From: Acinetobacter suaedae
Lineage (GTDB): Bacteria > Pseudomonadota > Gammaproteobacteria > Pseudomonadales > Moraxellaceae
Direction of reading: 5' to 3'
Length of the DNA stretch: 64,000 nucleotides
NCBI RefSeq assembly: GCF_008630915.1
Contig: NZ_CP043909.1
Span: 1,488,001-1,552,000, forward strand
Shown: positions 1-7,622 of the stretch, one piece after another
How the letters are laid out: every line of letters begins with the position of its first letter
How positions within the stretch are numbered: position 1 is the first letter of the stretch
Made by a program: the position numbers and the translations under genes
Notes under the pieces: generated by a model
Database searches by the model: none
Told to the model about the DNA's origin: nothing
The model's input: only the letters and a program-made list of their open reading frames with translations

Positions 1-550
1 ATACGGTATAACCGTCTGGATGTAAGGCACGGATGGCTAGCCAATCTGCAAAGCTGGTTCCTGTTGAGTAAAATTTTTCTCCGTTTAAAAGGTATTGACC
101 ATTTTCCAAAGTTAAAGTGGTTTGAATGGCTTTAGTATCTTTGGAATTTTTTTCAGGTCCTCCATTGGCAATCCGTTTACCCGCAAGTACTTCAGTATAG
201 ATAAACTGCTTTTGAGCATCTGAACCGGTGATATTGATAAAATTGAGTAGCCCGAATTGGTTTTGAGGAATCTGTCCGACATTGGCATCGGCTTTACTTA
301 AAATACGAAACACATGAGCTAAGGTTTTATTGGAGACAAAAGCACCTCCATATTGTTTTGGAATACGAATACCGCCTAAGCCCTTTTGACTCAACAGATG
401 AATTTGTTCCGTTGGCAAAATACGATTTTGATCTCGTTTATTTCGTTCTTCTAATGCAAAGTCAGCAACTTGATAGGCGGCATTGATGGCCTGCTGATCA
501 TTTAAAATCAGTTGTACTGGAGTTTGGATCACTGATGGATTACTGGACAT
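1..550 (-). CDS. SfnB-type flavin-dependent oxidoreductase (acyl-CoA dehydrogenase fold), 3' end cut off
   Basis: Reading leftward from the ATG at 550, 183 codons are present before the window edge. The protein shows the N-terminal helical domain of the acyl-CoA dehydrogenase/DszC-like flavin monooxygenases: IRIPKQYGG near residue 70, then ADANVGQIPQNQFG and LLNGEKFYSTGTSFADW, which closely resemble SfnB proteins. SfnB-family enzymes are linked to use of organosulfur compounds (sulfone/sulfonate desulfurization) under sulfur limitation and work with a reduced-flavin supply. The rest of the enzyme, including the C-terminal helical domain, lies outside the window, so completeness cannot be judged. 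The family is well supported; the exact substrate is not. Confidence 0.75.
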   Translation of the reverse strand, partial: MSSNPSVIQTPVQLILNDQQAINAAYQVADFALEERNKRDQNRILPTEQIHLLSQKGLGGIRIPKQYGGAFVSNKTLAHVFRILSKADANVGQIPQNQFGLLNFINITGSDAQKQFIYTEVLAGKRIANGGPEKNSKDTKAIQTTLTLENGQYLLNGEKFYSTGTSFADWLAIRALHPDGYTV

Positions 551-908
551 GTAAACACCTCTAATAGACAAGAGGGACTTTACATAAAAATTACTTTTCA
601 ACTAAATTAGAAGTTTTGACTTAGATATCATAATAATTATTAAGCATTTTTTTTGAGAAAAAGCACATAAAAAGTAATATGGAATTTAATGGTAAAACAA
701 ATATTTAACTCTTTAAGACGTTTTCTTAATTCTTAAGGTCTATGCTTTTATGAAGTATATGAATATTTTCACCTTAAAAACATATAAATATTTTTAGCCA
801 AAATTTAAAAAAGATAGAGCAAAAACGACATTGTAATCATTCACTTTTACTTCTAAAGTATCAAAAAGCTTATGTTTGATCGAATAGAAAAATAAATTTG
901 GAGTGTTT
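551..908. other. Gene-free divergent intergenic region
   Basis: This 358-bp, very AT-rich stretch lies between the divergent SfnB-like gene and the GST gene, so it should carry promoters for both. I see no convincing coding frame, RNA gene or strong palindrome. No GG-N10-GC sigma-54 element was found on the SfnB side. Confidence 0.6.
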
Positions 909-1679
909 ATGCGGGTTTTATACCAATTTCCTTTATCTCATTATTGTGAAAAAGCTCGCTGGTTGTTAGATCATAAAGAATTGGACTATGTTGCTCATAA
1001 TTTAATTCCAGGTTTTCATCGTGCGTTTACTTATTTAAAATCAGGGCAAAATTATTTGCCGATGTTGAAGGATGATAAGCAGTGGATTGCAGATTCAACG
1101 CAAATCGCTCTGTACCTTGATAGTACTTATCCTGAGCATGCTTTGCTACGGCGTGATGAACAATTACGTGAACAAGCCATTGAGATAGACAAGCTTGCAA
1201 ATGAATTGGGTGTTCATGTGCGTCGTTGGTCATTGGCACAAGCGCTTTCCACTAGTGATCATCCGCTTGAAATTATGATGGGTGAACAAGGTTATTTGCG
1301 TCAATTTGAGAAATTTTCAAAGCCAATTCTTAAAAGTCTGGTGGCTTCAAACTACCAGTTAAATCCAGAAAAAGTCGCCCATTCCAAAGTGCGTATGACA
1401 GAGTTGATTACTGAATTAAATCAACGTTTGATCGACAATCAAGGTCGTTATCTCGTTGGTGATCGTTTAGGGTTGGCTGATATTTCAGTTTGTTCAATGC
1501 TCGCGCCATTATTGGTGATGAAGGGAACTCCTTGGGAGTTGGAAAATGATGATGTTGATCAATTTGGTGGAGAGTTAAAAGAATATTATGACTATTTGTT
1601 AGATCTTCCACTTGGACAATATGTTCAACGCATTTATTCAACTGAGCGTAATGCACGTGTGGATTGGCGTGGTATTTAA
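909..1679 (+). CDS. Glutathione S-transferase family protein
   Basis: A 256-aa protein. The first ~80 residues form a thioredoxin-like GST N-domain (YQFPLSHYCEKARWLLDHK, then LPMLKDDKQWIADSTQIALYLDSTYP with the cis-Pro/ADS glutathione-binding region). The rest is the all-helical GST C-domain, including YLVGDRLGLADISVCSMLAPL. The start is the ATG at 909, preceded by GGAG at 900-903; a GTG at 903 overlaps this ribosome site and is unlikely. Family members conjugate or reduce electrophiles with glutathione in the cytoplasm. The substrate cannot be inferred. The gene stands alone, with a 235-bp gap after it. Confidence 0.8.
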   Translation: MRVLYQFPLSHYCEKARWLLDHKELDYVAHNLIPGFHRAFTYLKSGQNYLPMLKDDKQWIADSTQIALYLDSTYPEHALLRRDEQLREQAIEIDKLANELGVHVRRWSLAQALSTSDHPLEIMMGEQGYLRQFEKFSKPILKSLVASNYQLNPEKVAHSKVRMTELITELNQRLIDNQGRYLVGDRLGLADISVCSMLAPLLVMKGTPWELENDDVDQFGGELKEYYDYLLDLPLGQYVQRIYSTERNARVDWRGI

Positions 1680-1914
1680 TCTATTTTTTACTTTAAATCT
1701 AATGGTTAAACTGGGTATAAATTACTTAGTTTAATTTATTAGATGAACGATCAAAGGATGTACATATCTAATCAGGTCGAAATTTATCAATTTAATAAAA
1801 GAAGTAAGACAATCGGCTAATCAATAAAACACAATTGTATATATAATAATTCATACCGTACGAGTCGGTTTTAAGCTGTGATCCAGCTAAGAACATAAAA
1901 ATAGAGGGAATACC

Positions 1915-2298
1915 ATGAAAACATTGCAATTTATAGCGGATTGCCCTAAACATGGGTTAATTGATCATCCACCTAATGAATGCTATATCACCCAAGAATA
2001 TGTGGCTGCATTATTATATAAACAATTAGAACAATACGGTTTTGATGCCCAGCATATGCGTCATGAACATGAAAAAATTGAAGTTTGTATCGACAATCAC
2101 CAGTTGCCACTTTCTATTCTATGTTCACAGCAAGATTCGGAAGGTCATATTTTGTGTGAGATCACAGCAAATCCTCAACAAGAACAAGCTTGGTTTGAAA
2201 AGATTGAGACACAAAGCATTATCCGTCAATTGGCCCAAGCTGTTGAAAATAGTTTAAAAGCTGAACATAGTTTTTCTAAATTTGTATGGAAAAGTTAA
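1915..2298 (+). CDS. Hypothetical protein, 127 aa
   Basis: A soluble, acidic protein with no signal peptide or membrane segment and no family I recognise. The ATG at 1915 follows a good ribosome site (AGAGGGA, ~1902-1908). Four cysteines and several histidines are scattered, including an early CPKHG, but no clear metal motif is formed. Upstream, two small hairpins (ACCG/CGGT near 1856-1870 and AGCTG/CAGCT near 1874-1888) lie in the leader; the first is followed by TTTT. It precedes pepD on the same strand by ~100 bp but has no visible functional tie to it. Confidence 0.6.
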   Translation: MKTLQFIADCPKHGLIDHPPNECYITQEYVAALLYKQLEQYGFDAQHMRHEHEKIEVCIDNHQLPLSILCSQQDSEGHILCEITANPQQEQAWFEKIETQSIIRQLAQAVENSLKAEHSFSKFVWKS

Positions 2299-2401
2299 GT
2301 TAGTTTTCAATATGTCATCTTAAATGAAGTGATTTAACATCATGACCGTTTCGGTGTATGGTGTATATTTGTTTAAACGCTTTATTTGAGAGTATATGTG
2401 C

Positions 2402-3862
2402 ATGATACAGGTCGATTTTTCTAAATTATCTCCCCAAGTGGTTTGGCGACATTTTGAGACTTTGTGCACAATTCCTCGACCATCAAAACATGAACAACAA
2501 TTACGACAGCATCTCAAAGATTGGGCGGAACAGTGCAACCTAGAAACCTATGTCGATGATATTGGTAATCTGATTATTCGAAAAGCTGCCACAGCTGGTA
2601 AAGAACAAGTTGCAGGTGTAATTTTGCAGGGACACTTAGATATGGTGACTCAGGCAAATCGTGGTACGCAACATGACTTTTTTAAAGATCCGATTCGACC
2701 TGTATTAAAAGATGGTTGGCTGATTGCTGAAAATACTACGTTGGGTGCTGATAATGGTATCGGAGTTGCACTGGCGTTGGCGGTATTAGAATCAGATGAT
2801 ATTGCGCATGGGCCGATTGAAGTACTTTTGACGATTGATGAAGAAGCGGGAATGAGCGGTGCCCGTTTGCTTAAATCGGGTGTTTTAACGGGGCAATGGT
2901 TATTTAATATTGATACCGAAGAATGGGGTGAACTCTATCTTGGTTGTGCTGGGAGTATTGATATTGAAGTACAACAGCCTATCCAATATCAAACAGCACC
3001 TAGTGATTTAATTTATGTAGATTTGTTGGTGTCAGGCTTAAAAGGTGGTCACTCTGGTGTTGATATTCATCTTGGTCGTGGTAATGCCAATGTGATTTTA
3101 GCCAATTTCTTAAATGATTATTTGACACAATCAAATGGCAGACTGGTTGAATTTGTCGGTGGAACAGCGCGCAATGCCATCCCACGTGAAGCGGTAGCAA
3201 CCATTGCAATTAAAGCAGAGCAATTATCAGAATTAGAAAATGCCGTTGCAGTTGTACAAAAAGAATGGCAACAAAAACTACAAGGTATTGATGATCAACT
3301 GCAAATTACCTTTCAACAAAATGCCAATCAGATCAATGAAGTGATTGTGCTGCATCAACAACAAGCTTGGTTGCAGGCATTGGCAACGTGCCCATATGGC
3401 ATTGCGCAGTGGAGTCGTGCTTTAGCTGATGTGGTTGAGACCTCAAATAATATTGGTGTGGTCAAATTGACTAAAGATGAGGCGAAGACTTTAATTATGG
3501 TTCGTTCTATGGTGAACCAAGAAGCACTAACATTTGCCCAGAATATCCAACAGCACTTTGCCAATTTTGAAATTCAGTCTGAGTTAACGCCATTGGTGTC
3601 GGGTTGGACACCAAATCCAGATTCAGCGGCATTGAAGTGTTTACAACAGGCTTATCAGAGCGCATTTGAAATTGAACCGAACTTGAAAGTGATTCATGCG
3701 GGCTTGGAATGCGGCATTATTGCGGAACATTATCCTGATTTGCAGATGGTGTCTTTTGGCCCGGATATTCAAGGGGCGCATGCGCCTGGTGAGCGGGTTA
3801 AAGTCGATACTGTAGAGAAATGCTGGAAGTTGTTGGTGACGGCTCTGGAATCTGTAAAATAA
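2402..3862 (+). CDS. pepD: Aminoacyl-histidine dipeptidase (cytosol non-specific dipeptidase PepD)
   Basis: About 486 aa, the usual PepD length. M20-family zinc peptidase motifs are in order: GHLDMVTQ (first metal His with catalytic Asp), NTTLGADNGIGVALALAVL (bridging Asp), IDEEAGMSGA (catalytic Glu pair), the lid-domain GGHSGVDIHLGRGNAN, and a C-terminal HAGLECGII with metal ligands. It hydrolyses Xaa-His and other dipeptides in the cytoplasm. Two ATGs are possible: 2396 sits only 3 nt after the GAGAG at 2388-2392, while 2402 is 9 nt away and was preferred. It converges on rtcA and shares its terminator hairpin. Confidence 0.9.
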   Translation: MIQVDFSKLSPQVVWRHFETLCTIPRPSKHEQQLRQHLKDWAEQCNLETYVDDIGNLIIRKAATAGKEQVAGVILQGHLDMVTQANRGTQHDFFKDPIRPVLKDGWLIAENTTLGADNGIGVALALAVLESDDIAHGPIEVLLTIDEEAGMSGARLLKSGVLTGQWLFNIDTEEWGELYLGCAGSIDIEVQQPIQYQTAPSDLIYVDLLVSGLKGGHSGVDIHLGRGNANVILANFLNDYLTQSNGRLVEFVGGTARNAIPREAVATIAIKAEQLSELENAVAVVQKEWQQKLQGIDDQLQITFQQNANQINEVIVLHQQQAWLQALATCPYGIAQWSRALADVVETSNNIGVVKLTKDEAKTLIMVRSMVNQEALTFAQNIQQHFANFEIQSELTPLVSGWTPNPDSAALKCLQQAYQSAFEIEPNLKVIHAGLECGIIAEHYPDLQMVSFGPDIQGAHAPGERVKVDTVEKCWKLLVTALESVK

Positions 3863-3870
3863 ATTTTTAT

Positions 3871-3900
3871 AGAAAAGAAGCTCATTCATGAGCTTCTTAA
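3871..3900. terminator. Bidirectional terminator between pepD and rtcA
   Basis: A perfect 11-bp inverted repeat (3875-3885 with 3888-3898) overlaps the rtcA stop codon. On the minus strand it is followed by TTTTCTATAAAAAT, giving a good T-tract for the rtc operon. On the plus strand the tail is weaker. Confidence 0.75.
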
Positions 3901-4943
3901 ACTTTGACAATGACCTGAAACAGATTTTTGTCTAGTTCAATAAATTCAGTTTCACAATCAATAAATTTTTCAATCATCGCGGCTTGAGTGCGAGTATGTT
4001 CGCTAATAGATTGTGCGGTAAATTCACCACCTTGCCCCAATGCCAAAGGTAATAGCAACTGATCCGCTAAATACTCATCTACTACAGCTTGAGAAGCAAT
4101 ATATCGTTTCACCTGTTTCGCCAAATGATTGGCAATTTGTTCTGCACTTTTGCGCATTTCACCTAAAGCAGTAAATAGCTGAACGTGATGTTGATATTCA
4201 ACTTTAACATACGCTGTATTGCCTTGGCTGATTCCATTTAAATGGAATTGCTGCTGAGTATCTAATTTCAGTCTTTTATTTAAAGTGGCTAATTCTCGTT
4301 GTGCGATTTGCGCTTCTTCGGAAAGGTTGAGTACTGCTGCAAAAGCCTCAGTGCTTTGCAAAGTACCACGATCTAATAGGCTTAACTTGTTTCGATGTTG
4401 CCAAGGCTGAATCTTGATTTGAATTTCACCAGCACCAATCGGGAAGAAGCCTGCTTTGTTTAACTTAAACTCGACCTGTATTCCAAGTTTTTCTAATGCA
4501 GGCAAAAAGCATTGCTCGATAAAATCTGCCGTTGGCGCAAGCGGGTTGTGAGTGCCACCAGAAATAGTCAATTCACTTGCTTCATTTTGCAATAACAAAG
4601 CAGGTAATAGCGTCTGTAAAACCAGTGTTGTACTTCCTGCTGAACCAATCTGGAATTGGTATTCTCCACTCTGTACATGCTGTGGTGCGAAGTACAATCG
4701 CTGGCTATGGAGTTCAGCACCTTCCACATACGCTTGGCTGATGTGTTGAGATGCCTGTACACAGACTAAATGCTGACGCATTAAGCCTGGTTTTTTACGC
4801 CCAGCACGAATGTTGATTAATTCAAATGCTTGACCTGTAATCATCGAAAGAGCTAGGGCAGTTCTTAAAATCTGCCCACCACCTTCACCTTGTGAACCAT
4901 CAATTTGGATGGCTGCTGGCATATTTGCCAAAGCTTTATTCAC
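3897..4943 (-). CDS. rtcA: RNA 3'-terminal phosphate cyclase
   Basis: A 348-aa protein. RtcA converts RNA 3'-phosphate ends to 2',3'-cyclic phosphates via an adenylylated histidine. Visible marks are the N-terminal IDGSQGEGGGQILRTALALSMITG nucleotide/RNA-binding signature, the central IGSAGSTTLVLQTLLPALL, and the C-terminal YLADQLLLPLALG followed by SEHTRTQ, whose His is the expected adenylylation site. The start is a GTG at 4943 with AAGGA eight bases upstream; the next ATG (4922) has no such site. It is the last gene of the rtcB operon, separated from its upstream neighbour by 253 nt that hold a structured RNA candidate. Confidence 0.95.
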   Translation of the reverse strand: MNKALANMPAAIQIDGSQGEGGGQILRTALALSMITGQAFELINIRAGRKKPGLMRQHLVCVQASQHISQAYVEGAELHSQRLYFAPQHVQSGEYQFQIGSAGSTTLVLQTLLPALLLQNEASELTISGGTHNPLAPTADFIEQCFLPALEKLGIQVEFKLNKAGFFPIGAGEIQIKIQPWQHRNKLSLLDRGTLQSTEAFAAVLNLSEEAQIAQRELATLNKRLKLDTQQQFHLNGISQGNTAYVKVEYQHHVQLFTALGEMRKSAEQIANHLAKQVKRYIASQAVVDEYLADQLLLPLALGQGGEFTAQSISEHTRTQAAMIEKFIDCETEFIELDKNLFQVIVKV

Positions 4944-4972
4944 TTCTATTTTCCTTATTTTCTAATTTAATG

Positions 4973-5159
4973 AACATACTGTCAGTACATGGTAATGCGA
5001 AGTAACGCGTGACTTTGCTTTTAGCAAAGGTTTGCTAGGTACATGGTGCTGAGCCTAATCAGTGAAGATTGATGCATGACTCACATGCTGCCATAGCCGC
5101 CTGAATTATTTTCAATCCCTCAAGCGGACGCAGGATCTTGTACTCGCCCAGTATGCCCA
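4973..5159 (-). ncRNA. Candidate structured RNA between the DIP1984-family gene and rtcA
   Basis: This gap is visibly more GC-rich than its surroundings, has no ORF, and folds well. The two ends pair: 4975-4981 with 5149-5155 (7 bp), then 4984-4989 with 5139-5144 (6 bp) across a small internal loop. Inside are a 9-bp stem (5097-5105 with 5119-5127), a 5-bp hairpin (5074-5088), and two overlapping hairpins (5013-5029 and 5022-5037). The motif GTACATGGT occurs twice (4985, 5039). Paired ends plus an rtc operon recall bacterial Y RNAs; a multicopy Acinetobacter C4-like sRNA is another possibility. Strand is uncertain: the minus strand is co-directional with the operon and has a weak -10-like CATAGT just before 5160, while a plus-strand terminator-like hairpin lies at 5168-5195. 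Confidence 0.5.
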
Positions 5160-5196
5160 AACTATGATTGTGAACTAGATCCACAAAATTTTTTGT

Positions 5197-5655
5197 TTAT
5201 TCGATTAAATCAATCTGCCAGTTTGCAGCCTGAATTTTGATGTTTAAGTCGCGTAGCTTTGCGCTGATATCATCGGCTTGTTTTTGCAAGCTAGAAACAG
5301 GGATAACCTTCTGCCACTTGATTTCACGAGCACTATAACGGTCGGGTTCACGATGGGTATTAGCAATCGCATTAATCAGAATCTTATGCTGTTCTGTATA
5401 ACTATCCCTTGAACTTAGAAGGGATAGCAATATTTTGCCATCCTCAAGTTTTGCTTGCGCATTGGTCAAATGAATACGACAAATCAGTTGATTGCTTTCT
5501 TGGGTTAAAGCAAACGCCTGTTTGATCAGTTCATTTGGGTCTTCACTCGGTTCATCGCCATCTTGTACCAATACATTGGCGTTGATCCGTTGTTTTAATG
5601 AAGCGAGCTTTTTTTGTTGATCGCTTCGCAGTAAAAGTGCTTCTGCGAGTTTCAT
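5197..5655 (-). CDS. DIP1984 family protein
   Basis: A 152-aa, helix-rich soluble protein matching the DIP1984 family (sometimes labelled septicolysin-like): MKLAEALLLRSD, the central NELI/QLICRIHLTNAQAKLEDGK, and a C-terminal REIKWQKVIPVSSLQKQADDISAKLRDLNIKIQAANW. The biochemical role of the family is not established. Alternating charged and hydrophobic residues suggest coiled-coil helices. The ATG at 5655 follows AAAGGT and lies 12 nt after the preceding gene, so it is co-transcribed with rtcB. That placement suggests, but does not prove, a role in RNA repair or in handling the adjacent RNA. Confidence 0.75.
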   Translation of the reverse strand: MKLAEALLLRSDQQKKLASLKQRINANVLVQDGDEPSEDPNELIKQAFALTQESNQLICRIHLTNAQAKLEDGKILLSLLSSRDSYTEQHKILINAIANTHREPDRYSAREIKWQKVIPVSSLQKQADDISAKLRDLNIKIQAANWQIDLIE

Positions 5656-5667
5656 TTTATTTACCTT

Positions 5668-6051
5668 TTATTCAATCTGTAAAATGACTAATTTTGAAAT
5701 ACTTTCCAATTGCATACCGATTTTTGCAAACTCAATAACTTCATCTAAAGTTTCATTCTCATGCCAAGTGGTTATAAAACAGGTATTAATTGGCGGTTCA
5801 TTGTTATAAAAAGCTACATAAGTCTCGTCTAAAACATCATCCCAAATAGAGCATTCATGTCCTGTCACCATTGCCTGAATGCATCGTTTTGAATAGACAA
5901 TCTGCTCACAAATCCAATTACGCCATTCAGGCAGAATTTGCTTAGTATCCACAATGAGAATAATGTAATAGGGTTGCTCAGGTAGAACGAGATGAGCTTC
6001 TTCATTTGCCCTGATTCTACAGCTCTGAATATCTAAACAATCCTTTTTCAT
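5668..6051 (-). CDS. Unrecognised 127-aa protein in the rtcB operon
   Basis: I do not recognise this protein. It is soluble and acidic, with no signal peptide. It carries a buried-looking PYYIILIVDT strand, a Cys/Trp-rich middle (WRNWICEQIVYSKRCIQAMVTGHECSIWDDV), and a hydrophobic C-terminus. The ATG at 6051 has AGGGG five bases upstream and lies 2 nt beyond the rtcB stop (6054-6056); an overlapping GTG at 6057 is possible. Tight spacing to rtcB means it is translated with the ligase. The likely fold is a small alpha/beta domain, but no catalytic motif is evident. Its position makes it a candidate accessory factor of the RNA-repair system. Confidence 0.7.
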   Translation of the reverse strand: MKKDCLDIQSCRIRANEEAHLVLPEQPYYIILIVDTKQILPEWRNWICEQIVYSKRCIQAMVTGHECSIWDDVLDETYVAFYNNEPPINTCFITTWHENETLDEVIEFAKIGMQLESISKLVILQIE

Positions 6052-6053
6052 TA

Positions 6054-7325
6054 TCACCCCTTAACACAAACAACTTGTCTTAATGTATAAACCACTTCAA
6101 CCAAATCGCTTTGTGCTTTCATCACATCTTCAATCGGTTTATAAGCCGATGGAATTTCATCAATCACAGCCGCATCTTTTCGGCACTCTACACCTTCAGT
6201 TTGCGCAATCTGATCCTCTACAGTAAAGCGACGTTTTGCTTCAGCACGGCTCATTACACGTCCTGCACCATGTGAACATGAACAGAACGATTCCTGATTT
6301 CCAAGCCCACGAACGATAAAAGACTTTGCACCCATTGAACCTGGGATAATTCCATATTGTCCAAGTTTGGCACTTACAGCGCCTTTACGGGTCACCATCA
6401 CTTCTTCGCCGTAATGTTCTTCCTTTTCCACATAGTTATGGTGGCAGTTTACGGCTTCCAAACGTGCTTGGAACGGTTTCGGGATAATGGTTGCTAAGGC
6501 TTTAATCGCAGATTGCATCATGATTTCACGGTTTTTCATCGCGAAGCGTTGTGCCCAACCTACAGCAAACCAGTAATCATCAAAATGATCTGTTCCTTCG
6601 ACTAAATATGCTAAATCTTTGTTGGGTAAGTTAATAAAGTGCTTTTGCATATCTTTGCGAGCAAGCTCAATAAAATGATTACCGATGGCATTACCCACAC
6701 CACGAGAACCTGAGTGCAACATAATCCAAACATGATCATGTTCATCCAAACAGACTTCGACGAAGTGATTTCCTGTACCTAAAGTTCCTAACTGTTTTCG
6801 GTTGTTGGTGTTTTTTAGGCGAGGATGCTTGGCACAAATCAACTCAAAGTCGGCAACTAAATCTGCCCAAGCTTGATCCACCATTTCAGGTGGATTTTCC
6901 CAAGAACCACGATCTCGTCCTCGGCCTTTGGTCATCCCATGTGGGATCAAACGTTCAAGTTCAGTACGTAAAGCATGTAAGTTATCAGGTAGATCTGAAG
7001 CAGTTAGGCTGGTACGAGTTGCCATCATTCCACACCCAATATCAACACCGACAGCAGCAGGGATAATCGCACCTTTGGTTGGAATGACACTTCCAATCGT
7101 TGCACCTAAACCAAAGTGAACGTCTGGCATCACAGCCATCCATTTATAAATAAAAGGCATTTGAGCTGTTTGTAGCAATTGTTGTTTTGAGTTGTCATCA
7201 ACAAGGACGCCATTGGTCCACATTTTTACAGGCATGCTGTTTTCATTTTGAAGTACTTGATAAGCACGTTGTTGCTGTTCTTGTTCAAATTGAGCTTGTT
7301 GGTTGATTTGTTCAACGACAGACAT
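6054..7325 (-). CDS. rtcB: RNA ligase RtcB (GTP- and Mn-dependent 3'-phosphate/5'-OH RNA ligase)
   Basis: About 423 aa. RtcB seals 2',3'-cyclic phosphate or 3'-phosphate RNA ends to 5'-OH ends through a GMP-histidine intermediate. Signatures seen: GAIIPAAVGVDIGCGMMAT (metal Cys), LGTGNHFVEV, HSGSRGVGN, NCHHNYVEKEEHYGEEVMVTRKGA (candidate guanylylated His), GSMGAKSFIVRGLGN, and FCSCSHGAGRVMSR. The ATG at 7325 has AAAGGA eight bases upstream. An in-frame extension to 7391 is rejected because it would have to be encoded by the leader hairpin at 7344-7372. It is the first gene of the operon, downstream of a sigma-54 promoter. Confidence 0.95.
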   Translation of the reverse strand: MSVVEQINQQAQFEQEQQQRAYQVLQNENSMPVKMWTNGVLVDDNSKQQLLQTAQMPFIYKWMAVMPDVHFGLGATIGSVIPTKGAIIPAAVGVDIGCGMMATRTSLTASDLPDNLHALRTELERLIPHGMTKGRGRDRGSWENPPEMVDQAWADLVADFELICAKHPRLKNTNNRKQLGTLGTGNHFVEVCLDEHDHVWIMLHSGSRGVGNAIGNHFIELARKDMQKHFINLPNKDLAYLVEGTDHFDDYWFAVGWAQRFAMKNREIMMQSAIKALATIIPKPFQARLEAVNCHHNYVEKEEHYGEEVMVTRKGAVSAKLGQYGIIPGSMGAKSFIVRGLGNQESFCSCSHGAGRVMSRAEAKRRFTVEDQIAQTEGVECRKDAAVIDEIPSAYKPIEDVMKAQSDLVEVVYTLRQVVCVKG

Positions 7326-7343
7326 TTTCATTTTCCTTTCTAA

Positions 7344-7372
7344 ACCTGCCTGCCAAGCGTTTGCAGGCAGGT
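7344..7372 (-). promoter_or_regulatory. Hairpin in the rtcB mRNA leader
   Basis: A perfect 10-bp GC-rich inverted repeat (7344-7353 with 7363-7372, 9-nt loop) lies between the inferred sigma-54 start (~7403) and the rtcB ribosome site, ending about seven bases before the AAAGGA. It is not followed by a T-tract, so it is not a terminator. Confidence 0.6.
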
Positions 7373-7413
7373 GATATTCACAAGATCCCAATGATGTTGT
7401 GTGCTTATACTAT

Positions 7414-7430
7414 TGCAGTGACTGTGCCAA
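7414..7430 (-). promoter_or_regulatory. Sigma-54 promoter of the rtcB operon
   Basis: Minus-strand TTGGCACAGTCACTGCA matches the -24/-12 consensus with the invariant GG-N10-GC spacing. It lies ~90 bp upstream of the rtcB ATG, exactly where an RtcR-activated operon should start. Confidence 0.85.
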
Positions 7431-7538
7431 CTTTTTTAAATTTAATTTTAATAATTAATAAGAACTTGATAATTAAATAAAATGATTTTTTGAAATATCT
7501 TTCAAACTGCGATCTATGCTTAATGTTAATAAATTTAT

Positions 7539-7570
7539 TATATCTTATAATATATAAATATATCTTATAA
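7539..7570. promoter_or_regulatory. Direct repeat upstream of the sigma-54 promoter, possible RtcR sites
   Basis: TATATCTTATAA occurs exactly twice (7539-7550 and 7559-7570), with starts 20 bp apart, about two helical turns. It lies ~110-155 bp upstream of the -12/-24 element, the usual range for enhancer sites of sigma-54 activators. The low base complexity weakens the case. Confidence 0.35.
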
Positions 7571-7622
7571 AATATTTATTTTGTTGTGAATTTTATCAGG
7601 CTCCTCACATACTGCAGACTTA

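Noticed and set aside
4973..5159. tRNA gene in the rtc operon gap
   Set aside because: No acceptor stem, T-arm with GTTCRA, or anticodon arm of standard spacing could be fitted.
7326..7391. In-frame N-terminal extension of RtcB up to 7391
   Set aside because: It would be encoded by the leader hairpin; RtcB proteins begin near MSVVEQ, and the AAAGGA ribosome site fits the ATG at 7325.
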